50,794 nucleotides of DNA from a virus. The stretch is taken from positions 1-50,794 of the IMG/VR virus record IMGVR_UViG_3300032236_001430, one strand, 5' to 3'. Positions 1 through 7,071 of the stretch are shown piece after piece. The translations under genes and the position numbers were made by a program. The first letter of the stretch is position 1. The number at the start of each line of letters is the position of its first letter. The notes below the pieces were generated by a model. It had not been told where the DNA came from and made no database searches. It saw only the letters and a program-made list of their open reading frames with translations.

Positions 1-815
1 ACTCCACTACCCCAGTTAAATGCAATGTTGGGTACGGTAGTGGTAAGAATAGGTGTTGGGTTAGAAATAGAAGGAGCAGCACCATTTGTAGCACGGTAAA
101 CAGTTGCTGTAACACCATTGGTCGTAGTAGTTATAGTTCCATTATTTTGCAAATCTGTTACTGCATTTGTTAGATTATTTTGTGCTATTTGAACATTACT
201 TGTAGCAGTGCCAAGATTAGAATTTTCTGTGTAAAACCCAGACTCTGTTGTTTTTTGATTATCTTTAAGATCTGGTAACTTTGCAACCTCAGATGTTAAA
301 GTGGTTTGAGCATTATTGGTAGTAACAGTTGCCGTGTCTACAATGGATTGTGCTTGTGCTACGATCACCGTTTGGGTGTCAACGGCAGCAATTGCAGTTT
401 GTGCAACTTGTGTTGCGACAGTAGCAGAATCAATAGTTTGCTGTGCAATTTGAATTTTATTTGAGGCATCAGCAACTGCTGAAGCAATAGGTTCTTGAGT
501 AGTAGCAATTGTGATTGCAGTCGCAGTGTCCGTATTAGGCACATTTGTTTGAATTGCTAATATAATGGCATTTCCATCATTTTGTCCAGTAGACTGAAGG
601 TTTGAAACAGCAGAATCTATTTTAGTTTGAATAGTCTGAACTGTAACCGTAGAGGTATCCGTAATAGATGCGCTAGAAAGATCAATTGTCAATGAAGTAG
701 TTTGGCCTACAGAAGTATCATCAGCATGGGCGGATTTGCCAGAGAACACCATTAATAAAGTGATTATAGCACTGGAAACTAATACTTTTGTAAGAAAGTT
801 TAACTTATAAGACAA
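1..815 (-). CDS. Secreted Thr/Gln/Ala-rich protein, partial
   Basis: An open frame of 271 codons runs from a TTG at 815 to the window edge without a stop, so the C-terminus is missing. The TTG follows AGGAG (823-827) at a spacing of 7. The N-terminus is a classic Sec signal: a short basic start, a hydrophobic core at about residues 11-25, and an AHA|DD cleavage site after residue 31. The mature part is a long Thr/Gln/Ala/Asn-rich run of irregular repeats with coiled-coil or beta-fibre character, ending in a region with Pro and aromatic residues (near 'NIAFNWGS'). No family was recognised. It is divergent from the glycosyltransferase gene at 902. Export suggests a role at the host surface, but this is inference. 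Confidence 0.75.
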   Translation of the reverse strand, partial: MSYKLNFLTKVLVSSAIITLLMVFSGKSAHADDTSVGQTTSLTIDLSSASITDTSTVTVQTIQTKIDSAVSNLQSTGQNDGNAIILAIQTNVPNTDTATAITIATTQEPIASAVADASNKIQIAQQTIDSATVATQVAQTAIAAVDTQTVIVAQAQSIVDTATVTTNNAQTTLTSEVAKLPDLKDNQKTTESGFYTENSNLGTATSNVQIAQNNLTNAVTDLQNNGTITTTTNGVTATVYRATNGAAPSISNPTPILTTTVPNIAFNWGSG

Positions 816-850
816 CTCTTTTCTCCTAGTGGCTTAAGTAAGCCAAGTTA

Positions 851-856
851 ATTATA
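851..856 (-). promoter_or_regulatory. -10 element for the secreted-protein gene
   Basis: On the minus strand TGA-TATAAT lies 36 nt upstream of the TTG start at 815, an extended -10. I see no good -35. It shares the divergent intergenic region with the plus-strand promoter at 866-895. Confidence 0.45.
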
Positions 857-865
857 TCATTTAAG

Positions 866-895
866 TTGACATTAACATACCAAGCGTGAGATAAT
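866..895 (+). promoter_or_regulatory. Sigma70-type promoter giving a leaderless mRNA
   Basis: TTGACA (866-871), an 18-nt spacer and GATAAT (890-895). The ATG at 902 lies 6 nt after the -10 hexamer, where transcription should begin, and there is no Shine-Dalgarno sequence. This decides the start at 902 over the ATG at 896. Confidence 0.7.
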
Positions 896-901
896 ATGTG
901 T

Positions 902-1936
902 ATGGCTAAAATACTTGTTTCTATAATTTCATATAAAGAACGTGATCTACGTGGAACAGTATTAGATTGTTATAACAAAGCAGTTAACAAAGATGATTTG
1001 TATTTTTCTATAGTAGAAGAACATTTCAATGGTGGTCACTGTGATTTAAGCGAAATCCCCGCAAATCAAATAAGATATGAAAAGTATGATTTATCTGAGT
1101 TTAGAGGAATTTTATGGGCAAGAAACAGAACTGTAGAAATTGATGTTGAATACGATTATATACTTTATATCTGCGGACACACTAGGTTTGCCTACGAATG
1201 GGATAAATATACCTTTCAAGAATATGCAAAGGCTGTAGAGGCTTCAGATACTGGTAAAGCCGTACTTACATTTTGTCCAGCGGATTACCAATACAATGAC
1301 GATTGGACCACTAGAACAGAGCATCCCACTATAGTAACAACAAAAAATTATTTTCATCCAAACATAACTAATGCCACATTTCCTCAAGAACCCACAGAGG
1401 TATATGATTTTGTTCCTGGTGCATGGTTTCCACATGGATTCCATCCAGAAGAAGGAAAGGTTTCACAAGGATATTGGATTCATTTTACATGGTGTTTTGC
1501 TGATAAAAATTTTGTTAAAGAAGTCCCGCTTGATCCAGAAATTAACTTTAATTGCGAAGAGCCATATATCTCTGTGCAATCATGGTGTCGTGGGTGGAGA
1601 TCATATGCAACTCCATATTTACTTGGATATCATCACAGGGATAAAAAGTATCCTGGATTTGATAAACTTATATTTGATGAAGATCGCCCATGGGTGGATA
1701 GAAATAAAGAAAAGTATTGGCAACAATCTGATGCTTCAATGATAAAATTAAATTTACTTTTATCTGGAAGATTAGAAGGAAAATATGGAAATATAACTCA
1801 CGAACAAGTTCTTGATTTTTGCAAAGCAAGTGGCATGAATCCTAGGTTTACAAAATATGATCCAAATTATCATTTAATTAAAGAAGGATATCAAAACTTT
1901 GCTAATAGAAGACACGAACCCCCACTAGATAGGTAG
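902..1936 (+). CDS. GT60-like polypeptide GlcNAc-transferase (PF11397-type), copy 1
   Basis: A 344-aa protein with the layout of the PF11397/GT60 family, which transfers GlcNAc from UDP-GlcNAc to hydroxyproline (Skp1) or Ser/Thr of polypeptides. Visible blocks: N-terminal 'KILVSIISYKERDL' (3-16), 'RYEKYDLSEFRGILWARN' (58-75), 'YICGHTRF' (89-96), 'EVPLDP' (207-212), 'CEEPYISVQSWCRGW' (218-232) and YHH (243-245). The usual D-x-H metal site appears as C-G-H (91-93), which is odd. The start at 902 is set by the leaderless promoter and matches the N-terminus of the paralogue at 43835. Cytoplasmic; the acceptor is unknown, with a tail protein or host glycoconjugate possible. Confidence 0.8.
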   Translation: MAKILVSIISYKERDLRGTVLDCYNKAVNKDDLYFSIVEEHFNGGHCDLSEIPANQIRYEKYDLSEFRGILWARNRTVEIDVEYDYILYICGHTRFAYEWDKYTFQEYAKAVEASDTGKAVLTFCPADYQYNDDWTTRTEHPTIVTTKNYFHPNITNATFPQEPTEVYDFVPGAWFPHGFHPEEGKVSQGYWIHFTWCFADKNFVKEVPLDPEINFNCEEPYISVQSWCRGWRSYATPYLLGYHHRDKKYPGFDKLIFDEDRPWVDRNKEKYWQQSDASMIKLNLLLSGRLEGKYGNITHEQVLDFCKASGMNPRFTKYDPNYHLIKEGYQNFANRRHEPPLDR

Positions 1937-1940
1937 TCTA

Positions 1941-2180
1941 TTGATAACTAAAGTACAGCACAAAACAAAAATATTACCTTTAAGATGGTTTGCTAATTTT
2001 TGTAATCACATAGGAACACCACATTTAGTTGCAATGTTTAGGTTGCAAGATTATGGAATAACTGACGGGTTACGATGGAAACTTCACGGATTAGTCTGGA
2101 AATATACTTATTTTGTATATAATAAATGGGGAACAACCTATCTTGTTACTGATTGGGAATTAAATAAAGATGACATTTGA
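1941..2180 (+). CDS. Hypothetical protein, 79 aa
   Basis: Begins with TTG at 1941, four bases after AGGTAG (1931-1936), which also contains the stop of the preceding gene. The product is basic and aromatic-rich (many Trp, Tyr, His) without membrane segment or recognisable motif. Its 3' end overlaps the next small gene. Translational coupling to the glycosyltransferase gene is likely. No function can be assigned. Confidence 0.6.
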   Translation: MITKVQHKTKILPLRWFANFCNHIGTPHLVAMFRLQDYGITDGLRWKLHGLVWKYTYFVYNKWGTTYLVTDWELNKDDI

Positions 2181-2337
2181 TGATTATATTAAGCGTATTA
2201 TGGAAGAAAACAAAGAATTACTTGAGGCCTTGGGATCAGATTTTGATGAAGAAGGTATTCCATATTGGGAGAAATGGGGTAAGCCAGTTGACAGTTACCG
2301 TCCAGATAAGATAGAATCAAATAATGACAACAATTAA
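2170..2337 (+). CDS. Hypothetical acidic protein, 55 aa
   Basis: ATG at 2170 overlaps the end of the previous gene by 11 nt, and the stop overlaps the start of thyX by 14 nt. The product begins 'MTFDDYIKRIMEENKELL' and is acidic and probably helical at the N-terminus, ending in a polar tail. It has no known motif. Its position immediately before thyX in an overlapping chain supports expression. Confidence 0.6.
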   Translation: MTFDDYIKRIMEENKELLEALGSDFDEEGIPYWEKWGKPVDSYRPDKIESNNDNN

Positions 2338-3010
2338 TGTATTAGATAAAGGCTACGTTCGGCTGGTGGATACACTAGGTTCCGACCTTTCGGTTGTAAA
2401 TGCAGCCCGTGTCAGTTACGACAAGGAATCTGAAGAGTTTACAGATAAAGATGTTAAACTAATTAATTTTTTAATTAGAGAAGGTCATACTTCTCCCTTA
2501 AGACATGCTGCCCTGACCTTTGAGGTTTATGCTCCATTGATGGTTGCAAGGCAGTGGTGGAAGTATGCTGTAGCCTCATCACACATTGATGATCAAAACG
2601 GGTGGAATGAATCATCCCGTCGCTATATTACAGAATCAGAAGAATTCTATGTTCCAAAACAAACTGAATGGCGATCTAAACCAGAAAACAGTAAACAAGG
2701 TTCTGGGGCACCAATTCTTAATGGCGGTCAGTTTACAATAGATTTAGATAACTATGTTAAACTTGGGCAAGAACTTTACGAAAGAGCATTGCAAAGCAAC
2801 ATTGCACCCGAACTTGCTAGACTGTTTTTGCCTGCTTACGGAATGTATGTAAGATGGCGGTGGACTGTAAGTCTACAAGGAGCAATTACTTTCCTAGAAC
2901 AAAGATTACCTCATGACGCACAGGTGGAGATCCAAGAATATGCCAAGGCTGTTCAAGAACTAACTAATCAATCATTTCCTAAAGTTATGAGTGCTGTAAA
3001 TGAACAGTGA
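2324..3010 (+). CDS. thyX: FAD-dependent thymidylate synthase ThyX
   Basis: A 228-aa flavin-dependent thymidylate synthase, which methylates dUMP to dTMP using methylene-tetrahydrofolate, FAD and NADPH. The ThyX signature (RHR-x7-8-S family) is present in an expanded form from R76-QWW to 'NGWNESSRRY' (92-101). 'REGHTSPLRHA' (52-62) is the conserved segment before it, and 'LARLFLP..Y' lies further C-terminal. The loop between the two halves of the motif is longer than in textbook ThyX, a variant I associate with phages. Length is normal for the family. With the dUTPase at 3750 and the class II reductase at 22241 it forms a dTTP supply set. Confidence 0.93.
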   Translation: MTTINVLDKGYVRLVDTLGSDLSVVNAARVSYDKESEEFTDKDVKLINFLIREGHTSPLRHAALTFEVYAPLMVARQWWKYAVASSHIDDQNGWNESSRRYITESEEFYVPKQTEWRSKPENSKQGSGAPILNGGQFTIDLDNYVKLGQELYERALQSNIAPELARLFLPAYGMYVRWRWTVSLQGAITFLEQRLPHDAQVEIQEYAKAVQELTNQSFPKVMSAVNEQ

Positions 3011-3036
3011 ATCTGAGTTTGATCTAGAATACCCTA

Positions 3037-3066
3037 TTGACAAGACACAGCATTAAATGATAGAAT
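3037..3066 (+). promoter_or_regulatory. Sigma70-type promoter giving a leaderless mRNA
   Basis: TTGACA (3037-3042), an 18-nt spacer and TAGAAT (3061-3066) stand 5 nt before the ATG at 3072. No Shine-Dalgarno is present, so translation probably starts at the mRNA 5' end. Confidence 0.65.
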
Positions 3067-3071
3067 AGAGT

Positions 3072-3221
3072 ATGAATCAGCAAGAAGACCCTATGGACTG
3101 GGATGATATACGTGCTCTTGAATCCTCCCGTCGTATTGAACTACTAACGAAAGCGATTGTTGAACGATGCAAACAAGACGTAGAGAACAAATACGGAAAC
3201 AAAAAAAGACATCGCCAGTAA
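3072..3221 (+). CDS. Hypothetical helical protein, 49 aa
   Basis: ATG at 3072 directly follows a good -10 element (leaderless start). The product 'MNQQEDPMDWDDIRALESSR..' is charged and probably one amphipathic helix with a basic C-terminus (GNKKRHRQ). No known motif. It opens the run of microprotein genes that leads to dut. Confidence 0.6.
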   Translation: MNQQEDPMDWDDIRALESSRRIELLTKAIVERCKQDVENKYGNKKRHRQ

Positions 3222-3244
3222 CTACAAATCCACGCATTAAGATC

Positions 3245-3385
3245 ATGACATATAACTTCTTTGAAGAAGAATGGTCAGGTAATTGCGGGGCGTGTGGCAA
3301 AGACTTTTATGCTCCAAGTAAATCAGAATATCTGATGCAATACACAAGACATACTAAATCTATTAATTGTTTAGGTGGTTACTAA
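3245..3385 (+). CDS. Zinc-finger-like microprotein, 46 aa
   Basis: I chose ATG 3245 because the sequence before it reads as a low-complexity out-of-frame overlap with the previous gene. The product contains 'CGACGKDF' (C-x2-C) and a later H-x-K-x3-C, consistent with a single Zn site. The stop overlaps the next ATG (TAATG). Possibly DNA- or protein-binding; function unknown. Confidence 0.6.
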   Translation: MTYNFFEEEWSGNCGACGKDFYAPSKSEYLMQYTRHTKSINCLGGY

Positions 3386-3516
3386 TGGGTTACGACACAA
3401 GAGATAAAGGGTTCCTACAAGGAATTGTGTGGTACAGAATTGTTCTTGGAATTTGGGGCACTGGAGTAATTGCAATGATTGCTACTGCAATTTGGGCGAT
3501 AGCGACTAAGAAATGA
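3385..3516 (+). CDS. Single-pass membrane microprotein, 43 aa
   Basis: ATG at 3385 overlaps the upstream stop (TAATG). After a charged N-terminus (MGYDTRDKG) comes one hydrophobic segment, about residues 13-40, rich in Ile, Val, Trp and Ala, and a short basic end (TKK). A small inner-membrane protein is predicted. Function unknown. Confidence 0.6.
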   Translation: MGYDTRDKGFLQGIVWYRIVLGIWGTGVIAMIATAIWAIATKK

Positions 3517-3656
3517 GCGGGACTTATAATAGATGCCCATATTGCAAAAGCCTTAGAAAGCGTTATATGCCTTTGGGTGATAAAAAAGTATGTATAGAAT
3601 GTTATGAAGAATTTGCAGCAAGTGCTTGGATAAAGGAGCAAAAAGAAAATGTCTAG
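3513..3656 (+). CDS. Zinc-ribbon microprotein, 47 aa
   Basis: ATG 3513 overlaps the previous stop (ATGA) and the stop is TAG. The product has C-P-Y-C near residue 8 and C-I-E-C near 27, a rubredoxin-like knuckle pair, followed by a charged helix. The next gene starts inside its 3' end. Role unknown; a nucleic-acid or protein adaptor is plausible. Confidence 0.62.
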   Translation: MSGTYNRCPYCKSLRKRYMPLGDKKVCIECYEEFAASAWIKEQKENV

Positions 3657-3753
3657 AATAGTAATATGTCCCAAGTGTAAACGAGAAATTGAAGTAAGGT
3701 CGGGATTTGCACATCATACTTTATCTAATCATATATTAAAGGAGCACAAATGA
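3649..3753 (+). CDS. C2H2-like zinc-finger microprotein, 34 aa
   Basis: ATG 3649 lies within the end of the previous gene and the stop overlaps the ATG of dut (ATGA). The sequence 'CPKCKREIEVR' followed by H-H-x4-N-H and E-H gives a C-x2-C...H...H spacing like a single classical finger. Very short, but its place in a chain of overlapping genes supports it. Confidence 0.55.
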   Translation: MSRIVICPKCKREIEVRSGFAHHTLSNHILKEHK

Positions 3754-4187
3754 ATCATGTAGAAATTAATATAAAACGCTTAGATGTAAATGTAAAAGAA
3801 CCTACGTATGCAAGGTCGGGCGATGCAGGTGCGGATCTATCTTCAAATGAAGATGTATTTACCTTAGCAAAGGGTGAGATTAAGGCTGTATCAACTGGAG
3901 TGTTTTTGGCTATTCCAGAGGGCTATGTGGGGTTAGTACACCCTAGGTCAGGTTTGGCCCTTAACTCGGGGATTACAGTCCTTAACGCACCAGGAACGGT
4001 TGATTCTGGGTATCGGGGGGAGATCAAGGTAATACTTATTAATCACGGAGAGGATAAGGTAATCTTCAAGGGAGATAAGATTGCACAATTAGTTATTCAA
4101 AAGGTAGAACAGGCTAAATTTATTGAAGTTGCAGAATTAGATGTAACAGAAAGAAATGCAAATGGATTTGGCAGTACGGGGGCATAA
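3750..4187 (+). CDS. dut: dUTPase (deoxyuridine 5'-triphosphate nucleotidohydrolase)
   Basis: A 145-aa trimeric dUTPase that hydrolyses dUTP to dUMP and PPi, keeping uracil out of DNA and feeding ThyX. All five motifs are visible: I 'DAGADL' (25-30), II 'PRSGLA' (65-70), III 'PGTVDSGYRGEIKV' (81-94), IV 'KGDKIAQLVI' (107-116) and V 'NANGFGSTG' (136-144), the last with Asn-Gly in place of the more usual Gly-Gly. Length is typical. ATG 3750 overlaps the previous stop. Confidence 0.95.
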   Translation: MNHVEINIKRLDVNVKEPTYARSGDAGADLSSNEDVFTLAKGEIKAVSTGVFLAIPEGYVGLVHPRSGLALNSGITVLNAPGTVDSGYRGEIKVILINHGEDKVIFKGDKIAQLVIQKVEQAKFIEVAELDVTERNANGFGSTGA

Positions 4188-4312
4188 TGAGCGAAAAACA
4201 GGAAAACAATATTATTAATTTCCCGCAGGAAAAAGTTACAGATGAAGAGTTTAATATCTTCATGAACGCATTATTAGGACCATATAGAGGTGGAGGATAT
4301 AACCCAGAATGA
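4187..4312 (+). CDS. Hypothetical protein, 41 aa
   Basis: TAATG coupling to dut at the 5' end and ATGA coupling to the oxygenase gene at the 3' end. The product is acidic and polar ('MSEKQENNIINFPQEKV..'), ending in a Gly/Pro-rich tail (GPYRGGGYNPE). No motif recognised. Confidence 0.55.
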   Translation: MSEKQENNIINFPQEKVTDEEFNIFMNALLGPYRGGGYNPE

Positions 4313-4884
4313 AAGTTAAAGAACCAATTATTATTAAGAATTTGTTAAGTGAAGAGGATTTGGCAACTGTTCATAAGCAGATTGCTGAAGTTTATTCAAG
4401 AAATGGGCAGACTTGGGATCCCCACTCACAACGCAATATCATGTTTGATTATGATATGCCAATCTTAAATGAACTTACTAACAAACTTATGCCAATTGCA
4501 ATTGAATATTTTGAAGACCCAGAGATGCTTCCAACTTATTCTTTGTACTCAGAGTACACACTAGAGACTTCAAATCTACATAAGCATAAAGATTTAAATG
4601 CATGTACATACACTATTGATTTATGTTTAAAGCAGGATAAGCCTTGGGGTTTATGGATTGAAGGCAAAGAATATATTCTGCAGGAAAATGAGGCTATCCT
4701 ATTTTGGGGAGAAGATCAACTTCATTGGCGTGAAGACTTGACAGAGGTTAATAATGTTGCTATGATGTTCTTTCACTACGCAAACAAGAATCATTGGAAC
4801 TTTACCATGGGTCCAGATTATGTAAGAGTAATCAGAGGACAGATAAGTCTAGAGGACTGGAAGAAAGAAAACGGTATGGAATGA
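4309..4884 (+). CDS. 2OG-Fe(II) oxygenase, prolyl-4-hydroxylase-like
   Basis: 191 aa with the layout of the P4H-like 2-oxoglutarate/Fe(II) oxygenases. The HxD iron ligands are H93-K-D95 in 'HKHKD'. The distal His is H139 in 'GEDQLHWRED', preceded by the usual 'NEAILFWG' strand. The 2OG-binding Arg/Lys of the last strand is not obvious ('NNVAMMFFHY'), so cofactor binding needs a model. Such enzymes hydroxylate Pro or Lys side chains, among other substrates. The genome also encodes collagen-like and Pro-repeat tail proteins and two GT60-like transferases, so protein hydroxylation is an attractive but unproven role. ATGA overlaps both neighbours. Confidence 0.75.
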   Translation: MKVKEPIIIKNLLSEEDLATVHKQIAEVYSRNGQTWDPHSQRNIMFDYDMPILNELTNKLMPIAIEYFEDPEMLPTYSLYSEYTLETSNLHKHKDLNACTYTIDLCLKQDKPWGLWIEGKEYILQENEAILFWGEDQLHWREDLTEVNNVAMMFFHYANKNHWNFTMGPDYVRVIRGQISLEDWKKENGME

Positions 4885-5057
4885 AAAAGAATAACGTAAA
4901 GGTATCTCAAAGAGGGTTAAAACGAGATGCGAAGAATAAGGCAAGAAAGAAGCGATCAGAAGCCTTAAAAAAGTTTAATGATTTAGCATATAGAGTTAAA
5001 TATATGCAGGCATTGCAAGCGCAAATGAGCGAAAAACAGGAAGAGAAAGCAGAATAA
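4881..5057 (+). CDS. Basic hypothetical protein, 58 aa
   Basis: Start chosen at ATG 4881, which overlaps the stop of the oxygenase gene (ATGA). The product is strongly basic in its first half (KNNVKVSQRGLKRDAKNKARKKRS) and acidic and helical at the end. Nucleic-acid binding is possible. The last codons overlap the next gene by one base. Confidence 0.6.
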   Translation: MKKNNVKVSQRGLKRDAKNKARKKRSEALKKFNDLAYRVKYMQALQAQMSEKQEEKAE

Positions 5058-5305
5058 TGGCTATTTTTGTATCAGTTAAAATTAATGAATTTCCTGTAAA
5101 GGATTTTAGAATTGGCAGTATGCAGTGGCCCAAAGAACCTGATGATGTAGATGAATTCTTTGTCCAAACTTTGGTTGACGGAGAATGGGGCGAGGCAATT
5201 GGATATATGCATAGATATGGGGACGGGTTTGGAGTATGCGTTCAAAAAGCCCTTGATACCGTATTGAAAGATAAACTTATTACAAACGAGGGTCATGCCT
5301 GGTAA
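5057..5305 (+). CDS. Hypothetical protein, 82 aa
   Basis: TAATG coupling at both ends. The product begins with a beta-like stretch (MAIFVSVKINEFPVKDF) and has no cysteine cluster or membrane segment. It does not resemble a family I can name. Confidence 0.6.
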   Translation: MAIFVSVKINEFPVKDFRIGSMQWPKEPDDVDEFFVQTLVDGEWGEAIGYMHRYGDGFGVCVQKALDTVLKDKLITNEGHAW

Positions 5306-5502
5306 TGTCTGGTTATATAAGGTCAAATAACCCTTATATCGCAGAGATGATGCGACAGGCTGCTGAAAGAAAGAATAAAGAAAATCATGTATGCCATAGA
5401 TGTCGCAATAACTTCAAAGGTGAGGTATACTGGGTATGTGAAAAGAACAGTGCAAAACTCTTACATGTTTGTAAAGTATGCGCTGTAAAATATGAAAGGT
5501 AA
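5305..5502 (+). CDS. Zinc-ribbon protein, 65 aa
   Basis: The second half carries two CxxC knuckles, 'CHRCRNNF' (about 30-37) and 'CKVCAVKY' (about 56-63), with an intervening Cys, as in a zinc ribbon. The N-terminal half is a polar helix. It overlaps the previous stop by one base. Likely a small nucleic-acid- or protein-binding adaptor. Confidence 0.65.
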   Translation: MSGYIRSNNPYIAEMMRQAAERKNKENHVCHRCRNNFKGEVYWVCEKNSAKLLHVCKVCAVKYER

Positions 5503-5505
5503 ATT

Positions 5506-5691
5506 ATGTTTGTATTTGCATTAGCAAGCGTTGGTTCATGGATTGGTTTTGGCTATTGTCTTGGAACTAATAATTTGGCGGGAAAGATTGCATTTCCCAT
5601 TATTGCATTTGTTGTATCCATAGTAGGAGAAGCAGCAAAGTTAATAGAGCCTGTAAAATTACAGCGGTATGATTGGGGAGATGACGAATAA
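5506..5691 (+). CDS. Membrane microprotein, 61 aa
   Basis: Two hydrophobic stretches (about residues 2-20 and 27-45) separated by a short polar loop, then a charged cytoplasmic-type tail ending 'YDWGDDE'. Predicted two-pass membrane protein of unknown role. TAATG coupling to the next gene. Confidence 0.6.
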   Translation: MFVFALASVGSWIGFGYCLGTNNLAGKIAFPIIAFVVSIVGEAAKLIEPVKLQRYDWGDDE

Positions 5692-6044
5692 TGGACACAG
5701 CAGTATTAAGATTTGATGATTTTGGTCATAGATGGCGTTGGCAAGTTACAGTAAAAACTTGGCAGGTTCAAGGTCATTGCACTACATTTCAAGAAGCAAG
5801 AGATGTTGGTGTAAGCGTAATCAGACAAAGATGGTCTGGAGATTATACCTGTTACATTAATGACAGAAATTATGTTGATCTTTCAGAGGCGGAACTACAT
5901 AGAATTGTCAATAGATTGCCTGAAACAGTTGTAGATATGCCAGATGTACCATTAATTAATAAATCAGAAGAAGATTACGACTTTATTGAAGATGAGGAAT
6001 ATCTATCAAATGGCTATACAAAAGGGGCGGGAACTTTAGAATGA
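5691..6044 (+). CDS. Hypothetical protein, 117 aa
   Basis: N-terminal half is Trp- and beta-rich (FDDFGHRWRWQVTVKTWQ); the C-terminal half is acidic. No family recognised. The stop overlaps the following ATG (ATGA), keeping it in the same operon. Confidence 0.6.
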   Translation: MDTAVLRFDDFGHRWRWQVTVKTWQVQGHCTTFQEARDVGVSVIRQRWSGDYTCYINDRNYVDLSEAELHRIVNRLPETVVDMPDVPLINKSEEDYDFIEDEEYLSNGYTKGAGTLE

Positions 6045-6316
6045 CACTAGTAGCAATAGGAATATATACTTTTATTATCGTACTAACAGTACATAGATAT
6101 GAGGCTGCAATCAAGCAGTATAAGGAATCTATTGAAGACTATAAGAGAGCCTTGAATCTAGCAAAGCATCATTCCAATGCAGAGCATTACACATATCTGC
6201 AATTAGAGAATAAAAAGTTAAAGGGTGATATTGCTCAACTTAAGGCGGGAAACTCAGAGATCCAATACGAATCTAGTATATATAAGAGTAATACATGGAA
6301 TGATGGTAAATACTAG
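6041..6316 (+). CDS. Membrane-anchored coiled-coil protein, 91 aa
   Basis: Residues 2-17 form an N-terminal hydrophobic anchor (TLVAIGIYTFIIVLTV). It is followed by a long charged helix with heptad character (YEAAIKQYKESIEDYKRAL.., LENKKLKGDIAQLK). This resembles the topology of phage spanins and small membrane scaffolds, but there is no lipobox partner nearby, so the role is open. Confidence 0.6.
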   Translation: MTLVAIGIYTFIIVLTVHRYEAAIKQYKESIEDYKRALNLAKHHSNAEHYTYLQLENKKLKGDIAQLKAGNSEIQYESSIYKSNTWNDGKY

Positions 6317-6330
6317 ATCATTACAGAGTT

Positions 6331-6438
6331 ATGAGTGAAAAGGAATATATGACAGATAAAGAATGCAAGCACAAATGGGTCTTAGTGGCTCAATCAATGC
6401 AATGCGAATACTGTAATCTTAAATATGAAGTAAAATAA
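6331..6438 (+). CDS. Zinc-binding microprotein, 35 aa
   Basis: ATG 6331 to TAA 6438. The product contains 'ECKHKW' and 'CEYCNLKYE', that is C-x-H plus C-x2-C, a minimal zinc-site pattern common in phage microproteins. It closes the plus-strand operon; downstream is the AT-rich non-coding region. Confidence 0.55.
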   Translation: MSEKEYMTDKECKHKWVLVAQSMQCEYCNLKYEVK

Positions 6439-6568
6439 GTGCTAACGCACCCGTCCCAAATTGATCTACATCTCTAGATATGGATCATTTTGTGGTGTAA
6501 AGTGGAGTATTGTGGTGAATTATGGTGAATAAATACAGTTATTAATAATTATTTTACATATCATTATA

Positions 6569-6584
6569 TGTTTCACGTGAAACC
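6569..6584. promoter_or_regulatory. parS-like ParB-binding palindrome
   Basis: TGTTTCACGTGAAACC matches the universal bacterial chromosomal parS consensus (TGTTTCACGTGAAACA) at 15 of 16 positions and contains the perfect 14-bp palindrome at 6570-6583. No parA or parB is visible in this window, so binding by host ParB or by a phage ParB encoded elsewhere are both possible. Confidence 0.75.
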
Positions 6585-6611
6585 ATGTTATTGAGCATAA
6601 CATAACGCCCA

Positions 6612-6921
6612 TCGTAATGTCAAATCTACACATACACGTTATATTTAGACAAATGACCATATATATGTCTAAAATATACGTGATTTTTGTCATATTTTGA
6701 CCTATTTCTTGTACATTTTACATGATTTTGTTTATTTTTTATACAGAAATGTATGTTTTTGTACAGATTTTATGTGAAAAACAAATCACTATGAAAAATA
6801 TCACATGTTCGTAATGTCTCAATATTTTATTATATGCTATACATTGTCCTATTGTAATTTATCCAGGTAAAAATGGGATCTATCGTAATGTCCAGCGAAA
6901 TTCCCGCCCTATCGTAATGTC
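6612..6921 (+). repeat. Iterated TCGTAATGTC, four direct copies
   Basis: Exact TCGTAATGTC occurs at 6612-6621, 6809-6818, 6883-6892 and 6912-6921, all on the plus strand. Related forms (CCGTAATGCCCGTAATGTC at 8986 and CCCGTTATGTC at 12616) occur in other intergenic regions. This looks like a protein-binding iteron or operator. Confidence 0.6.
6635..6682. repeat. Imperfect inverted repeat, 17-nt arms
   Basis: Arms at 6635-6651 and 6666-6682 (CACGT...TTTAGACA against TGTCTAAA...ACGTG) flank a 14-nt AT-rich loop, 50 bp from the parS-like site. It could extrude as a cruciform or bind a dimeric protein. Confidence 0.5.
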
Positions 6922-6985
6922 TAAAATTTTGATACGCTTCGGCTTCGGCAAAATGTATATGTATTTGATGTTTGATTATTTGTGC

Positions 6986-7019
6986 AAAGAAAAACCCCCG
7001 TGCTCTCCAACACGGGGGT
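6986..7019 (-). terminator. Rho-independent terminator
   Basis: Minus-strand stem ACCCCCGTG / CACGGGGGT (9 bp, loop of 8) followed by a run of T (TTTTTCTTT). It also stops read-through from the leftward operon ending at 7073. Confidence 0.85.
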
Positions 7020-7065
7020 GAGGTTTATAGACTTGGCAGATGCCTGAACGCCTTACCTCTTCTCT
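6986..7065 (-). ncRNA. Candidate small RNA of about 80 nt
   Basis: On the minus strand a perfect TTGACA-N18-TATAAT promoter (7072-7101) is followed within 80 bases by a strong rho-independent terminator (6986-7019). No start codon for a useful ORF lies between them, so the unit would give a free structured RNA. The boundaries are predicted from promoter spacing. No similarity to a known RNA family was recognised. Confidence 0.5.
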
Positions 7066-7071
7066 CTATCT

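Larger units (their letters stand above)
6439..6985. other. AT-rich non-coding control region
   Basis: About 550 bases without a credible gene. It holds a parS-like palindrome (6569-6584), four copies of TCGTAATGTC (6612, 6809, 6883, 6912), a 17-nt-arm inverted repeat (6635-6682), and a GCTTCGGCTTCGGCAAA element at 6936-6952 that recurs at 9018. It lies between the rightward and leftward gene blocks. The make-up resembles an origin, partition or early control region, but no origin function is demonstrated. Confidence 0.6.

Noticed and set aside
896-904. ATG at 896 as start of the first glycosyltransferase
   Set aside because: It touches the -10 element; ATG 902 lies at the expected transcription start and aligns with the paralogue's N-terminus.
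3000-3056. 18-codon ORF after thyX
   Set aside because: It overlaps the thyX stop and contains the -35 of the next promoter; too short and without support beyond the overlap.
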